Source: Lantana camara
Taxonomy: Eukaryota; Streptophyta; Magnoliopsida; Lamiales; Verbenaceae
NCBI GenBank assembly: GCA_037501455.1
Contig: CM074860.1
Location: forward strand, 41,178,501-41,242,500
DNA length: 64,000 nt
Direction of reading: 5' to 3'
The translations under genes were made by a program, and so were the position numbers. The notes beneath the pieces were generated by a model, which saw only the letters and a list, made by a program, of their open reading frames with translations, made no database searches and was not told the DNA's origin. Below, in pieces: positions 34,961-45,823 of the stretch. Numbering within the stretch: the first letter of the stretch is position 1; the number at the start of each line of letters is the position of its first letter.

Positions 34961-35022
34961 GAGGGTAATTCTTGAGCCAACCGGGAAAGCAAGGGCTGAC
35001 GGGTAACTCCTGAATTATCCTC
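34961..35022 (+). promoter_or_regulatory. U3 stem-loop of element F
   Basis: Arms GAGGGTAATTC (34961-34971) and GAATTATCCTC (35012-35022) pair over 11 bp with one G:T. The 40-nt loop contains AAGCAAGGGCTGACGGG, shared with LTR-K, where the arms are different but also pair. Its role is unknown; it would be in the 3' part of the genomic RNA. Confidence 0.6.
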
Positions 35023-35477
35023 ACATTGTTGGGATCACCCCCGAAGCCACTAGGAGATTAGTAGTGGAAGGAGTTCCGTGTCTAGAGGGTCATGTCCTCT
35101 ACACACAACATGTCGTGGATAGTCGAGCCTTGCAAACTCGCTATCAACCGGAGGAAGAAGGAGACTGGGGATTAATCCGGTATGTCGGGTTATCCTCGGG
35201 TTATCGCATGATTTTAAGCATGAAATTGTCTATGTGAGCACTAAATGGAATTGCATGATCATGTATTGAATTGATAAAGCAAGCACGTATTGTCACGTTT
35301 GGTGTAAAGGTTGGAGAATCGCCCCTGCTCGCCGGGGTCACATGTTCATGAAATGTTTAAGCTAAAATGTTAAAGTGATTGGTTGTAATCTCGGGCAAAG
35401 ATTAAGTTTCTTCAATTATATATTCCTTTCATTTCCAAAGTCTTCACCCGAGGCTACACCTTGCATGTGATGTGTGT

Positions 35478-35519
35478 TATATATATTTATTGCCCCTCAC
35501 TCAGTCTTCGGTAGACTGA
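35478..35519 (+). promoter_or_regulatory. TATA region and start-site hairpin of F 5' LTR
   Basis: TATATATATTTAT from 35478, then GCCCCTCAC and the hairpin TCAGTCT-TCGGT-AGACTGA (35501-35519), close to where transcription should start. The 3' LTR has the same at 42927-42968. Confidence 0.65.
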
Positions 35520-35960
35520 TACTTCACTTTTCAGGTACTTGAGCGCGTGGTCGTGCTAGGTGGGTGTCCATTCGACTTTTGCATTTTCACGAGTCTAGTA
35601 CCGCACCTTCATGTACAACACTTTTAGTATCTTTTGTTATGATCGTTACTAGCCCCTTTTGCATACCTGAATATGTATGTCATGAAAAGATGATAATGTA
35701 TTGATAGTTAAGTTGGTATCTATACATATCTATTCGGTAAATATGGCACCTATATGTATGAATGATTTTCTTGCTTCCGCTTTCATTATCATGTTTGCTC
35801 TGGTTTTTTTTGGGGAGAGTGTCCCGCCTAGCTCGTCATTTTTATTGTCACCCGTTCGCTATAGTTTTGGTTTATGTATGGACTTTCCATTTCATACGTG
35901 GATCGAGGCTATAGTGCGGGGGATGTGGTGCCATGGGGATTAGGGTGCTACATCTACAGG

Positions 35961-35972
35961 TGGTATCAGAGC
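35961..35972 (+). other. Primer-binding site of element F
   Basis: TGGTATCAGAGC, 8 nt after the 5' LTR; initiator-Met tRNA type. Confidence 0.93.
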
Positions 35973-36206
35973 CCGGTTGCAAAACCGAGGTTCTCGAGTC
36001 GTGTCAAGTCAGTCTAGGTCGCACGCATAGGATTATATGATACTTGAGAGTCTGCATTTCACTAAATTACTTGATTACTTGAATTTTTCTGCCTTATTTG
36101 AGTTATTTGATTCTTTCTAATTGTGTGTTTATTAACATTGTTGAATTATATACACACATTTGCATTTATTAATCAAGCCACGCATGTGTAGTGATCTGAT
36201 TTAAGG

Positions 36207-37340
36207 ATGGAGCACGATAGACATTCCAGTGACCGAGCCTCGAGACATAGGCAACATCATCCTCGCCGGCATCATCGTCGGGAGAGGTCACCACCTCCTC
36301 CACCTGCCCAGGCACAGCCCCAGGATTTCATGAACGCGGTAGTGGGGCTAATTGATCAGAGGCTACAGGACAGGGTTCCTCCACCACCGCCAGCACCGGT
36401 AGCACCTCAGGAGAACCCCATTTCTGCCATATTGCGAGAATTTCATAACCAGCATCCCCCGAAGTTCTACAAGGGCGACGATATTCAGGCAGAGATGTGG
36501 CTGAAGGAGATCGAGAGGATCTGGCAGCTTATCCCTTGTGACACTCAGGAGAAGGCTCGCTGTACACTTACTCTTATTCAGGGCTAGGCCTATTCTTGGT
36601 GGGAGAGCCCTCAGATCGTTTTGGAGGCAGCCGGGATAGATATTACTTGGGAGGTCTTCGTACGGGAGTTCAGAAACAAGTATATTACTCCAGCTTCCCG
36701 TACTCGCAGGTTGAGGGAGTTCACCGAGCTGAAACAGGGAGGCAGGTCTGTGGGGCAGTATATCGCCGAGTTCGAGAGACTTTCTCGCTATGCACCCAAC
36801 ATAGCGAATGATGACTTTCACAAGGCGATGCAGTTCATCCAGGGACTCAGGCCAGATATTCAGGATGCGCTGAAAGCAGCCAATACCAGCACTTGGGCCA
36901 AAGCTACCGCCAAAGCTCTAAAGGTCGAGGATTCTGACATTGCTAGGAGAGCTACTCCGCGGACTGGACAGGCTTCGGGCTCGAGAGCAGGCCAGGGATC
37001 GAGCTCGGGAAAGAGACCGATGATTTTCTCTGCACCTCCAGCGCAGAAGGACTCCGGGAAGAAGTTTAAGGCGACAGGGCCGTTACCGAGAGGTCCTAGA
37101 GCTCCAGCACCACCACAGCCACCTCAGAGGCCGGGCTGCAGATATTGTGGGCTTCCTACACACAACTATGATAAATGCAGATGCCGGTTAGGCTTATGTT
37201 TGATCTGCGGGAGCGACGAGCACTTGGTTGACGGCTGTCCGGATCGTCGGGATCCGCCACTTGCAGGTCCGAGGCCACTTGTGAGAGCCCGGGCTTATGC
37301 ACTCGCTGGGGAGGAGCAGGATGCTGTGATAGACCCCGCC
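36207..37340 (+). pseudogene. Gag of element F
   Basis: It starts at the ATG of 36207 with a His/Arg-rich basic N-terminus (SRHRQHHPRRHHRRERSPP), then a proline-rich linker and the gag core (FHNQHPPKFYKGDDIQAEM; FVREFRNKYITPASRTRRL). A TAG at 36585-36587 (from CAG by comparison with D and J) splits it, and the frame resumes without shift. Two CCHC knuckles: CRYCGLPTHNYDKC (37137-37178) and CLICGSDEHLVDGC (37197-37238). It packages RNA in the virus-like particle. Confidence 0.93.
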
Positions 37341-39140
37341 GCGGTAGTTGAAGGTATTATTTGCATCCATGGCACAAACATCCATACATTATTTGATCCA
37401 GGAGATACACACTCCTTTCTTGCGCACTCTATTGCTATTACTTTGTCTTTGCCTGCTATGTGTACTTCTGTGCGCTATCTAGTTAGTACTCCTTTCGCTA
37501 GTAGGCGAGAGACGGATCAGGTTTACAAGGATGTTCCAGTGGTGATTGAAGGCCGAGACTTTCTGACAGATTTCATTGTTATGCCGATGGAGAGATACGG
37601 GGCTATATTGGGGATGGATTAGTTATACAGACATTGTGCTACAGTTGATTGTCGGGCTAAGAAGGTTCAGTTGGGTTCAGAGGTTATCACGGGCTGTACT
37701 TCGAAGACCGTACCCCTACTTTCTTTTTCAGAAGCTCAGAAATTAGTCAGAGACGGGGCTACAGGGTTCATTGCTTACATTCTGAACAAGCCCAAGGATC
37801 AGGTGAAATTAGAGGACACCGAAGTGGTAAAGGAGTTTCCCGAGGTATTTGCAGAAAAGTTGGATTCTTTGCCTCTTGAGCGAGAGATCGAATTTGTGGT
37901 CGATCTTTTCCCGAATGCTGAGCCGTATTCAAAGACTCCATACCGGAAGGCTCCAGCGGAATTAAAGGAATTAAAAGTTCAGCTTGAAGCATTGTTGGAA
38001 GTTAGTTACATTCGGCCGAGCACTTCACCTTGGGGAGCACCAGTTTTACTTGTAAAGAAAAAGGACGGAACTTTAAGAATGTGCATCGACTATAGGGAGT
38101 TGAACCGGATGACTATTAAGAACAAGTATCCCCTCCCACATATCGAGGAGTTATTCGATATACTTCAGGGTTCCAAAGTTTATTCAAAATTGGATTTATG
38201 ACAGGGATACTATCAGCTGCGAATCCGAGCAGAGGATATTCCTAAGACAGGATTCAATACTCGGTACGGGCACTACGAGTTCGTGGTTATGCCGTTTGGA
38301 TTAACTAATGCCCCTGCAGCTTTCATGGATATGATGCACCGGATTTTCAGGCCTTTTCTCGACAAGTTTGTGGTAATTTTTATTGATGATATTCTGGTTT
38401 TCTCAAAATCAGCCGAGGAGCACGCGAGACATCTCAGGTTCGTTCTTCAGACCTTAAAGGAGCATCAGTTGTTTGCCAAGTTTAGCAAGTGTGAATTTTG
38501 GATCGACCGGGTTTCCTTTTTGGGACATGTGATTTCGGGAAAAGGGTTGGAAGTTGATCCCTCGAAAATCGAGGCCGTGCTCAAGTGGGAGAAACCAAAG
38601 AATGCCTCGGAAATTAGAAGCTTCTTGGGATTGGCCGGCTATTACAGAAGGTTCGTTCAGGATTTTTCTAAGATTGCTGCATCGTTGACCCGATTGACAA
38701 AGAAAGATGTTAAGTTTGTCTGGGACGAGAAGTGTGATCAAAGCTTTAACTTTTTGAAAGAAAAGTTAGTCTCAGCTCCGGTGTTAACTTTACCCGAGGG
38801 TTCAGAGGAGTATGCAGTGTACACAGATGCTTCTAAAGAAGGCTTAGGTTGTGTTCTGACTCAGAAAGGAAAAGTGATCGCTTATGCTTCCCGAAAGCTA
38901 AAGGAATATGAAAGGAATTATCCAACACATGACCTAGAGCTTGCAGCCGTGATCTTTGCTCTCAGGAAATGGAGACATTATCTTTACGGGACTTCCTTTG
39001 AGATTTTTACCGACCACAAGAGCCTCCAGTATTTGTTCACACAGAAAGAGTTGAACATGAGGCAACGATGATGGATGGAAAAGCTAGAGGATTATGATTG
39101 TACAATTAAATACCATCCCGGGAAAGCAAATGTGGTCGCC
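37341..39140 (+). pseudogene. Protease, reverse transcriptase and RNase H of element F
   Basis: Protease signature LFDPGDTHSF (37385-37420; usual ATHSF altered to DTHSF). TAG at 37620-37622 replaces a conserved Trp after [28 protein letters not shown], then [11 protein letters not shown] at 38199-38201 in place of Arg, then [15 protein letters not shown] and the catalytic FIDD (38379-38390). RNase [17 protein letters not shown] (Asp), [13 protein letters not shown] (Glu), [10 protein letters not shown] (Asp), [11 protein letters not shown] (Asp), so the full catalytic set is present. A TGA at 39069-39071 interrupts the end of RNase H. Apart from these stops the frame is continuous. Confidence 0.95.
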
Positions 39141-40706
39141 GATGCACTTAGCAGGAAGGCGAGTGTATCGAGCTTGGAAATAAAGGAAAGCGATGAAGTT
39201 GCTCCAATTGTCCTAAAAGCTCGGGTTTCTAATATCACAATTCAACCGGAATTGAAGTATCAGTTATTTGAGGCTCAGAATAAGGATCCGGAAGTTCAGA
39301 AGCTTGTAAGTAAAGCTAAGGATGACCCGGAGAGTCCGTTTGGGTTTGATGAGACCGACTTACTTCGTTTTAAAAACAGAGTGGTAATACCTGAAGAATT
39401 GAAACGGGTCCTACTTGAAGAAGCTCACAAGTCAGTCTATTCGATCCACCCGGGAGGAAACAAAAGGTATAAGGACTTGAAGCAATATTATTGGTGGAAC
39501 GGGATGAAAAGAGATGTGGCTGAGTATGTAAAGCATTGTCTGACTTGTCAGAAAGTGAAAGCTGAGCACCAAAAGCCCGCGGGACTTCTACAACCGTTAC
39601 GTATTCCCGAGTGGAAGTGGGAACAAGTAACGATGGACTTTGTTTCCGGATTACCGAAGGTTAAAGGCGGGTTTGATGGAATTTGGGTAATAGTGGACAA
39701 AGTCTGCTCATTTTCTACCGGTCCGGATGTCTTATAAGATCCCGAAGTTGGCTGAAATTTATAATAGAGAGATTATCCGACTTCATGGCATTCCGGTGAG
39801 TATAGTTTCAGACCAAGACCCGAGGTTTACTTCTAAGTTGTGGCAGGAGTTACAGGCCGTTTTGGGGATGAAACTTAAGTTCAGTACGGCATTTCACCCT
39901 CAAACAGACGGTCAATCTGAAAGGTTAATCAGGTATTTGGAAGATCTTCTTCGGGTTTGCGCGATGGATTTTCAGAACTCGTGGGCAGAACAACTTCCTT
40001 TAATCGAGTTTGCTTATAACAATAGATTTCAGGCTTCGATCGGGATGGCTCCTTATGAACTTCTTTATGGAAGAAAGTGCCGATCTCCGTTGTTCTTCGA
40101 CTTGGAAGAATGGAAATGGTCGAAACAGGAAGGGGTAAAGAAAGGTGAAAGATTCGAAAGGCCTTCCAAAGTTGTTCAGGCTATGATTGAGAAAGTACAA
40201 ATGATTCAACAACGGATGAAAGCCGCACAAGATAGGCAAAAGAGCTATGCCGATAAGCGCCGAAGAGATCTAGAATTCGAAGTTGGTGACCGGGTATTCT
40301 TGAAGGTGTCACCAAGGAAAGGTTTCACCCGGATCGGGAAAGGAGGAAAACTTAATCCTCGCTACTTAGGTCCATTCGAGATTCTTGAAAGAATAGGCGA
40401 GGTAGCCTATCGACTGGACCAACCACCGAGTCTTACGGGGATTCACAATGTGTTTCCTTTTTCACAACTAAGGAAATATTACCCCGATGAGACCACGATT
40501 CTCCCCGTGGAAGAAGTTGAGCTGGAACCGAATTTGACATTTGTTCAGAGACCGGTTAAAATCATGGATCAGAAATTTCAGGAATTAAGAAACCGGAGAA
40601 TTCCATGGTTAAAGTGTTGTGGAGAAGCGTCAAAACCGAGGAAGCTACGTGGGAAACGGAAGATAAAATAAAACGGTTCCACCCGGAGTTGTTCACACAA
40701 GACTAG
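39141..40706 (+). pseudogene. Integrase and degenerate chromodomain of element F
   Basis: Zinc-binding HHCC (EEAHKSVYSIHPGG ... HCLTCQKVK). Catalytic Asp in [11 protein letters not shown], second Asp in IVSDQDPRFTS, Glu in [13 protein letters not shown] deletion of about 8 nt near 39699 shifts the frame between the first and second Asp. The C-terminal domain has FEVGDRVFLKVSPRKG and [13 protein letters not shown] second frameshift near 40605 falls at the start of the Tekay-type chromodomain; the shifted frame runs to the true stop at 40704-40706. The chromodomain is thought to guide insertion to heterochromatin. Confidence 0.93.
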
Positions 40707-40728
40707 AGAATCTGGGGACCAGATTCTT

Positions 40729-40743
40729 CTAAGGGGGGGAGAG
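40729..40743 (+). other. Polypurine tract of element F
   Basis: TAAGGGGGGGAGAG, directly before the 3' LTR start at 40745. Confidence 0.88.
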
Positions 40744-40744
40744 T

Positions 40745-43401
40745 TGTAATGCCCCGGTTCCGGATGAACAGGTAAGCACGCCACGTGTGCGTTTTTAGCG
40801 TAGGAATTTGTTTTTAATTCTTTACTTTATAATATTCTTACGTGGCATTTCATACTTTTATAAAATTCATGAAACGTCATTTATGTGAATTACTTGAATT
40901 CATATCATTGAAAATATTATTTCATGACACGGAAAATATTTACTGCTTGAAACCATAATCGGGAGTGTTCCAAATTACCAAATTGTCCCTAGTTGAATAT
41001 TTCTTTAAAATTTTAGGAACTTGATTGACTAATCTTTTAAGATCTAATTAATCATATTTTAAAACCATGTATACTCAATTGCATACTCTCATGAGCTAGA
41101 GGATTAATTGGCAAATTGGCACATTTCACACATTTCAAAAATGGGTTTTACGTAATGCATCTCCAAGCTTCTTCCTTGTTCATTTTTTTTATCCAAACAT
41201 TTCCAACTTTGCTTCCTCATTCTCGGTTCTTCAAGAAGAAAAAGGGAAGAAGTGATTGTTCATCCATTTTGTCAAGAATCTCAAGAAATTTGCCAAACTT
41301 TGGGAGTTAATCATCATCATCATCATCTATTTTCTCCATATTTTCATCTTCAAGGTTGGTTTGGCATGAATCTATGAGTTTGATCATATATGTATAAGTT
41401 AGGGTTTGAGTTTGATGTGCTAGATGAATTATTTGGAGTTGGAAGCATGGTTGGGTGATCATATCATGAATTATGGCATGATTTCTTCATGAAATTGTTG
41501 GAAAGTTGAGCTTGGTTGATCAATATGTGCACAAGCATGAAACTTGAAATTCTTGATTATATTTCATATCTTGGATGTGTAAGTGTTAGTTTATCATCTT
41601 ATGAACCTATATGCATCATACTTCCAGAAATAATAGCATTTGGGGATCAAAAATTGGATTTTGTGTGCTTTGTTGATCATTGCCGAGAGCTTCCCCTGTT
41701 TTTGCTCTGTTTTGTAAGTTGCAGAAACAGGGAACGGCCGTTCCCAGCCTCAAGGCATTGTGGGAACGGGCGTTCCCCTCTTTTAAATTAAAACAAGGCG
41801 GCCGAGCGTGGGAACGGCCGTTCCCATTTTGGCCTTGGTGCCGGAAGGGCCGTTCCCAGCTAAGGCGCGTTTTTTTTGAAAAGGAAATCGTTGGTGCGCT
41901 TTTGGGGATTACGGGAACGACCGTTCCCATTTTTCAAAGGGGACCGGAACGGCCGTTCCCACCTGACTTGCAGAACAAAATTCACTGCATAAAATTACGA
42001 AAATGACCCCTCGATCCGACGACTTCTTTGACCCCGAATTGCTATAATATGTGCTAATATGTAGTGAAACAACATGTTATCATGCCACATTATATTTTCA
42101 TCGTCGTCTCGATACATTTCCACCGTTCGTCATATTTGGTCCCTTTTTGGTCTTGTCTCATGTGTACACGTCATGTTTGCACAGGTCAAGAGGGCGTGGA
42201 CGAGGAGCAGGCTCAGTAGAGTATATCCTTGTCATATTTTGTAAGAATAGGTGAGGTTTTGTTTTGAGTAAATCGAACCCTATAACCCTTATGTGCTATT
42301 TTCGGCCAAAACATACTATATTTATAAATGATTTCAAAACCATGAATATTTCAAGCAAGCAAGTCATGATTTCAAGCGTGTTTGGCGAGTACATGATTGC
42401 ACGTGGGCCCGAGGTAATTCTTGAGCCAACCGGGAAAGCAAGGGCTGACGGGTAACTCCTGAATTATCCTCACATTGTTAGGATCACCCCCGAAGCCACT
42501 AGGAGATTAGTGGTGGAAGGAGTTCCGTGTCTAGAGGGTCATGTCCTCTACACACAACATGTCGTGGATAGTCGAGCCTTGCAAACTCGCTATCAACCGG
42601 AGGAAGAAGGAGACTGGGGATTAATCCGGCATGTCTGGTTATCCTCGGGTTATCGCATGATTTCAAGCATGAAATTGTCTATGTGAGCACTAAATGGAAT
42701 TGCATGATCATGTATTGAATTGATAAAGCAAGCACGTATTGTCACGTTTGGTGTAAAGGTTGGAGAATCGTCCCTGCTCGCCGGGGTCACATGTTCATGA
42801 AATGTTTAAGCTAAAATGTTAAAGTGATTGGTTGTAATCTCGGGCAAAGATTAAGTTTCTTGAATTATATATTCCTTTCATTTCCAAAGTCTTCACCCGA
42901 GGCTACACCTTGCATGTGATGTGTGTTATATATATTTATTGCCCCTCACTCAGTCTTCGGTAGACTGATACTTCACTTTTCAGGTACTTGAGCGCGTGGT
43001 CGTGCTAGGCGGGTGTCCAGTCGAGTTTTGCATTTTCCCGAGTCTAGTACCGCACCTTCATGTACAACACTTTTAGTATCTTTTGTTATGATCGTTACTA
43101 GCCCCTTTTGCATACCTGAATATGTATGTTATGAAAAGATGATAATGTATTGATAGTTAAGTTGGTATCTATACATATCTATTCGGTAAATATGGTACCT
43201 ATATGTATGAATGATTTTCTTGCTTCCGCTTTCATTATCATGTTTGCTCTGGTTTTTTTTGGGTAGAGTGTCCCGCCTAGCTCATCATTTTTATTGTCAC
43301 CCGTTCGCTATAGTTTTGGTTTATGTATGGACTTTCCATTTCATACGTGGATCGAGGCTATAGTGCGGGGGATGTGGTGCCCTGGGGATTAGGGTGCTAC
43401 A
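40745..43401 (+). repeat. 3' LTR of element F (2657 bp)
   Basis: TGTAATGCCCCGG at 40745 to GGTGCTACA at 43401. It is uninterrupted and gives the empty site for LTR-G at about 42029. It contains the palindrome cluster (41730-41960), U3 stem-loop (42411-42471, one arm base deleted relative to the 5' copy) and TATA/hairpin (42927-42968). Confidence 0.96.
41730..41960 (+). repeat. Palindrome cluster in 3' LTR of F
   Basis: Same six palindromes as in the 5' LTR; centres 41737.5, 41769.5, 41817.5, 41849.5, 41920.5 and 41952.5. All three pair spacings remain 32 bp, although the gap between pairs two and three changed from 73 to 71. Confidence 0.95.
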
Positions 43402-44306
43402 AAGTCCCTCCTCATCTCCAGTGATGGAAGAGCCCCGCGTTGGCCCTAACCATCCATAATAAAACCGTCTAAAATAGACTCGACCTCAAGGGGGTAGCGG
43501 ACCCACAAGAGTCCTCCCCAGCCTTAGCCGGAGGCTCAAGATATCACGCCTCCCCTATCTCCCTGAGTCACGCGATGATATCTCAAATGGAACATACGCA
43601 CATGGTTGAAACCCCGACGGCCCTAACCGTCCCTGGGGACCCATTACCCGTAGTTCCTCGGATCCACAACAGAACAGTACAGAACAGAACAGATACCATA
43701 TATCATGGCTAACTCGCTACAGATTCATAACATAACTGAACTTTCCAAAATACCTTACATATGCCTCTAAACTGGTTTTTATATATATCCCTACGCTGTG
43801 GAATTTAAGCCACGAAGGCTCCCACCTACGCAGGACGCACGCAAAGGTCATAAACATATCATATCCAACACACACGTACTTATAATAAGGTATACTTGCA
43901 TGCAAGGGTAGAAATCAGCATATAAAGGCCATAGGTCGCATAACTATACAAAATCCTAAACCTCACCTCGTAGTAGTGGAGTCTGAGAGTGTGAAGGGCT
44001 AAACACTCCGAACCTCGGGTTCACCGGCACCACCAAACTCTGTAACAAAACATACAGAAGCCCAAACTTAGACTCTACACAAACCAAGTAAGATGCACGA
44101 CGTACAAAGTATGAATGACATGCGAAATAGAATGATGCTTATCAAGTTGGTCACAAAGGATGATTCAATATTCAAGTAAATCATGCAAGTAATGAGCTAT
44201 TAATGTTCAGAGATTGCATTCCAAGTCATAACGTAGCATACAACTCAAGTAGCAACTCAAACAAATCAAATACGCACGAAAAAGCAAGTACAATGGGTCA
44301 TAGACG

Positions 44307-44502
44307 CATGGGAACGGCCATTCCCATGCACAACATGCCATGGGAACAGTCCTTCCCACGCCAAGGCCAAGCTAGACTGGGAACGGCCGTTCCTAGTCCA
44401 AGCACACTTGGGAATGGTCGTTCCCATATTTGGCCGCCAAAACCAAACCCTAGCTCTGAAGGGCCGTTCCGGGCTTAAAGCACAAATGGGAACGGCAGTT
44501 TC
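44307..44502 (-). repeat. Palindrome cluster in 3' LTR of E, three pairs
   Basis: Six GGGAACGGCCGTTCCC-like palindromes centred at 44317.5, 44349.5, 44386.5, 44417.5, 44463.5 and 44495.5; spacings 32, 37, 31, 46 and 32. Spacers differ from those of element F. Confidence 0.93.
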
Positions 44503-45061
44503 GGCCATGGATCTGGAGCAGAAACTTGACAGTTTGGGGAAGAAGAAGGGGAACACCAAAAATCATCAAACCAACACCAAATCCACCATAAAATATCACG
44601 AAATTCAGGTATAACATCATATAAATCATGCTTAGCATCAAAACATCAATTAATTCAAGTTTAGGAAGGTTTTTGCCCAAAATCTCAAACACCCATTTTC
44701 ATGAATTTCAAGCTTAAACATGAAGATATGAATTCCTAGGCTTCCTACACGAATTTCCAGCAACTAAGGCACATAAGGAGCATTCAAATCATCAAGGCTT
44801 GCTTAAGGAATTCAAGATCTCATCATTCAAGTTCATACTAACAATTTCATGCTCCAATCCAAGAATAGAAATGAAATACTCATCAAAAGAGATCCAAAGC
44901 TTACCTTGTCTTGTGAAGGAATGAGGAATCAAAGAATATGAGCTCTTAGAATGAAAGATGGTTCAAGTCTTGATCTTCTCTTGAAGTTTCTCCATGATTC
45001 TCTTTGAGGCTAACTTGTGTGGTTTGAAATGAAATGAAAAGGGGATCTAGGTTATGTAGTG

Positions 45062-45823
45062 TGATAGGAATCAGAATGATGTGAATCATGATGAACCGCG
45101 GCCATATCTTGTCCCAAATGAAGAGCTGGACCGATCCACAACTCAAGAAGAAAGCATACAAAAGGAACAAAGTTATGGTGGTCCAATTACAAGAGCTCGG
45201 GCCAAAATTATCCAAGAGGAAGTTGGAAATCTCTTAAACCAATTTGCTCAAACTGGACTCCAACCTTCAAGATGGGCTGCTGAACCAAATTCAGAATACT
45301 TCAATGTTTTTATGTCCAATTCCTAAAGTCCAAAGTGTGGAAATGATGTAATTCGGCCCTAAGCCTATTATAGTATTATTTGGGCCTTTATTTTATCATT
45401 ATTTAGCTGCATATTAGTTTATTTAAGCCCACTTTTGTAAGCCTTCATGGCAAGTGGCGGGAATAGCTTGTGTCCTTTAGTATTCTAGTGTCTCTTAGGT
45501 TTCCATGCATGCATCTTTATATTCCGGCCTTGTAGTTCGAAATATTCAGTCAAAAAATGAATGAATTGTGATTCAAGTGAGTTATACTCACAAGTTCTTA
45601 GTTGAACGACACCGGAGTTTCAAACCTCCACCGGATAATGTCATTTCCCGACTCATTATAGTCGACGGGGTGCATTACTTATCAAATCTGATAGTGTTGG
45701 TTCCTTGCTCATTATAGCAAACGGGTCACACTCCTCTATTTTAACCTTGAAGTGGACGATCGAAAATCAAGAACTCCAAGTATTGGTATAGGGTTTCACG
45801 GCAAGTACGTGGAGTTCGTATCA
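45062..45823 (+). repeat. Solo LTR-H (762 bp) of a gypsy family whose LTR overlaps pol
   Basis: TGATAGGAATC at 45062 to GTTCGTATCA at 45823, flanked by TAGTG on both sides (45057-45061, 45824-45828). The E 5' LTR fragment shows the empty site near 48675. The first third encodes the end of a pol protein; the rest matches the LTR of fragment N and continues with two similar blocks each containing CTCATTATAG. Confidence 0.92.
45063..45326 (+). CDS. Pol C-terminal end encoded inside LTR-H
   Basis: The frame is open from the second base of the LTR (GAT AGG AAT CAG AAT GAT GTG) to a stop at 45324-45326, about 87 codons. It aligns with the end of the fragment N protein: DVNH, a variable acidic stretch, GPITRARAKIIQEEVGNLL versus GPITRSRSKRMQEEVQSLL, and FNVFM versus FNVLV at the end. 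In a solo LTR it cannot be made as part of pol; there is no proper start codon. Confidence 0.8.
   Translation, partial: DRNQNDVNHDEPRPYLVPNEELDRSTTQEESIQKEQSYGGPITRARAKIIQEEVGNLLNQFAQTGLQPSRWAAEPNSEYFNVFMSNS

Larger units (their letters stand above)
29358..35952 (+). repeat. 5' LTR of element F, interrupted by solo LTR-G
   Basis: TGTAACGCCCCGGTTCC at 29358 to GGTGCTACA at 35952, with LTR-G at 30645-34574 plus one TCTTT copy. Order: AT-rich start, palindrome cluster (30343-30575), block with GTACACGTCATGTTTGC (34720), U3 stem-loop (34961-35022), TATA and hairpin (35478-35519), tail. Short frames in it (29729-29923, 30129-30404) recur in the 3' LTR simply because the LTR is duplicated. Confidence 0.95.
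29358..43401 (+). mobile_element. Element F, full-length Tekay-type Ty3/gypsy retrotransposon
   Basis: Perfect 5-bp target duplication AAGTC (29353-29357, 43402-43406). The LTRs are 2660 bp (5', after subtracting LTR-G and its duplicated target) and 2657 bp (3'), nearly identical in the stretches compared; most differences are C/T or G/A. The internal region is 4792 bp: primer site, gag, protease, RT, RNase H, integrase, degenerate chromodomain, purine tract. Four in-frame stops and two frameshifts disable it. Confidence 0.96.
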
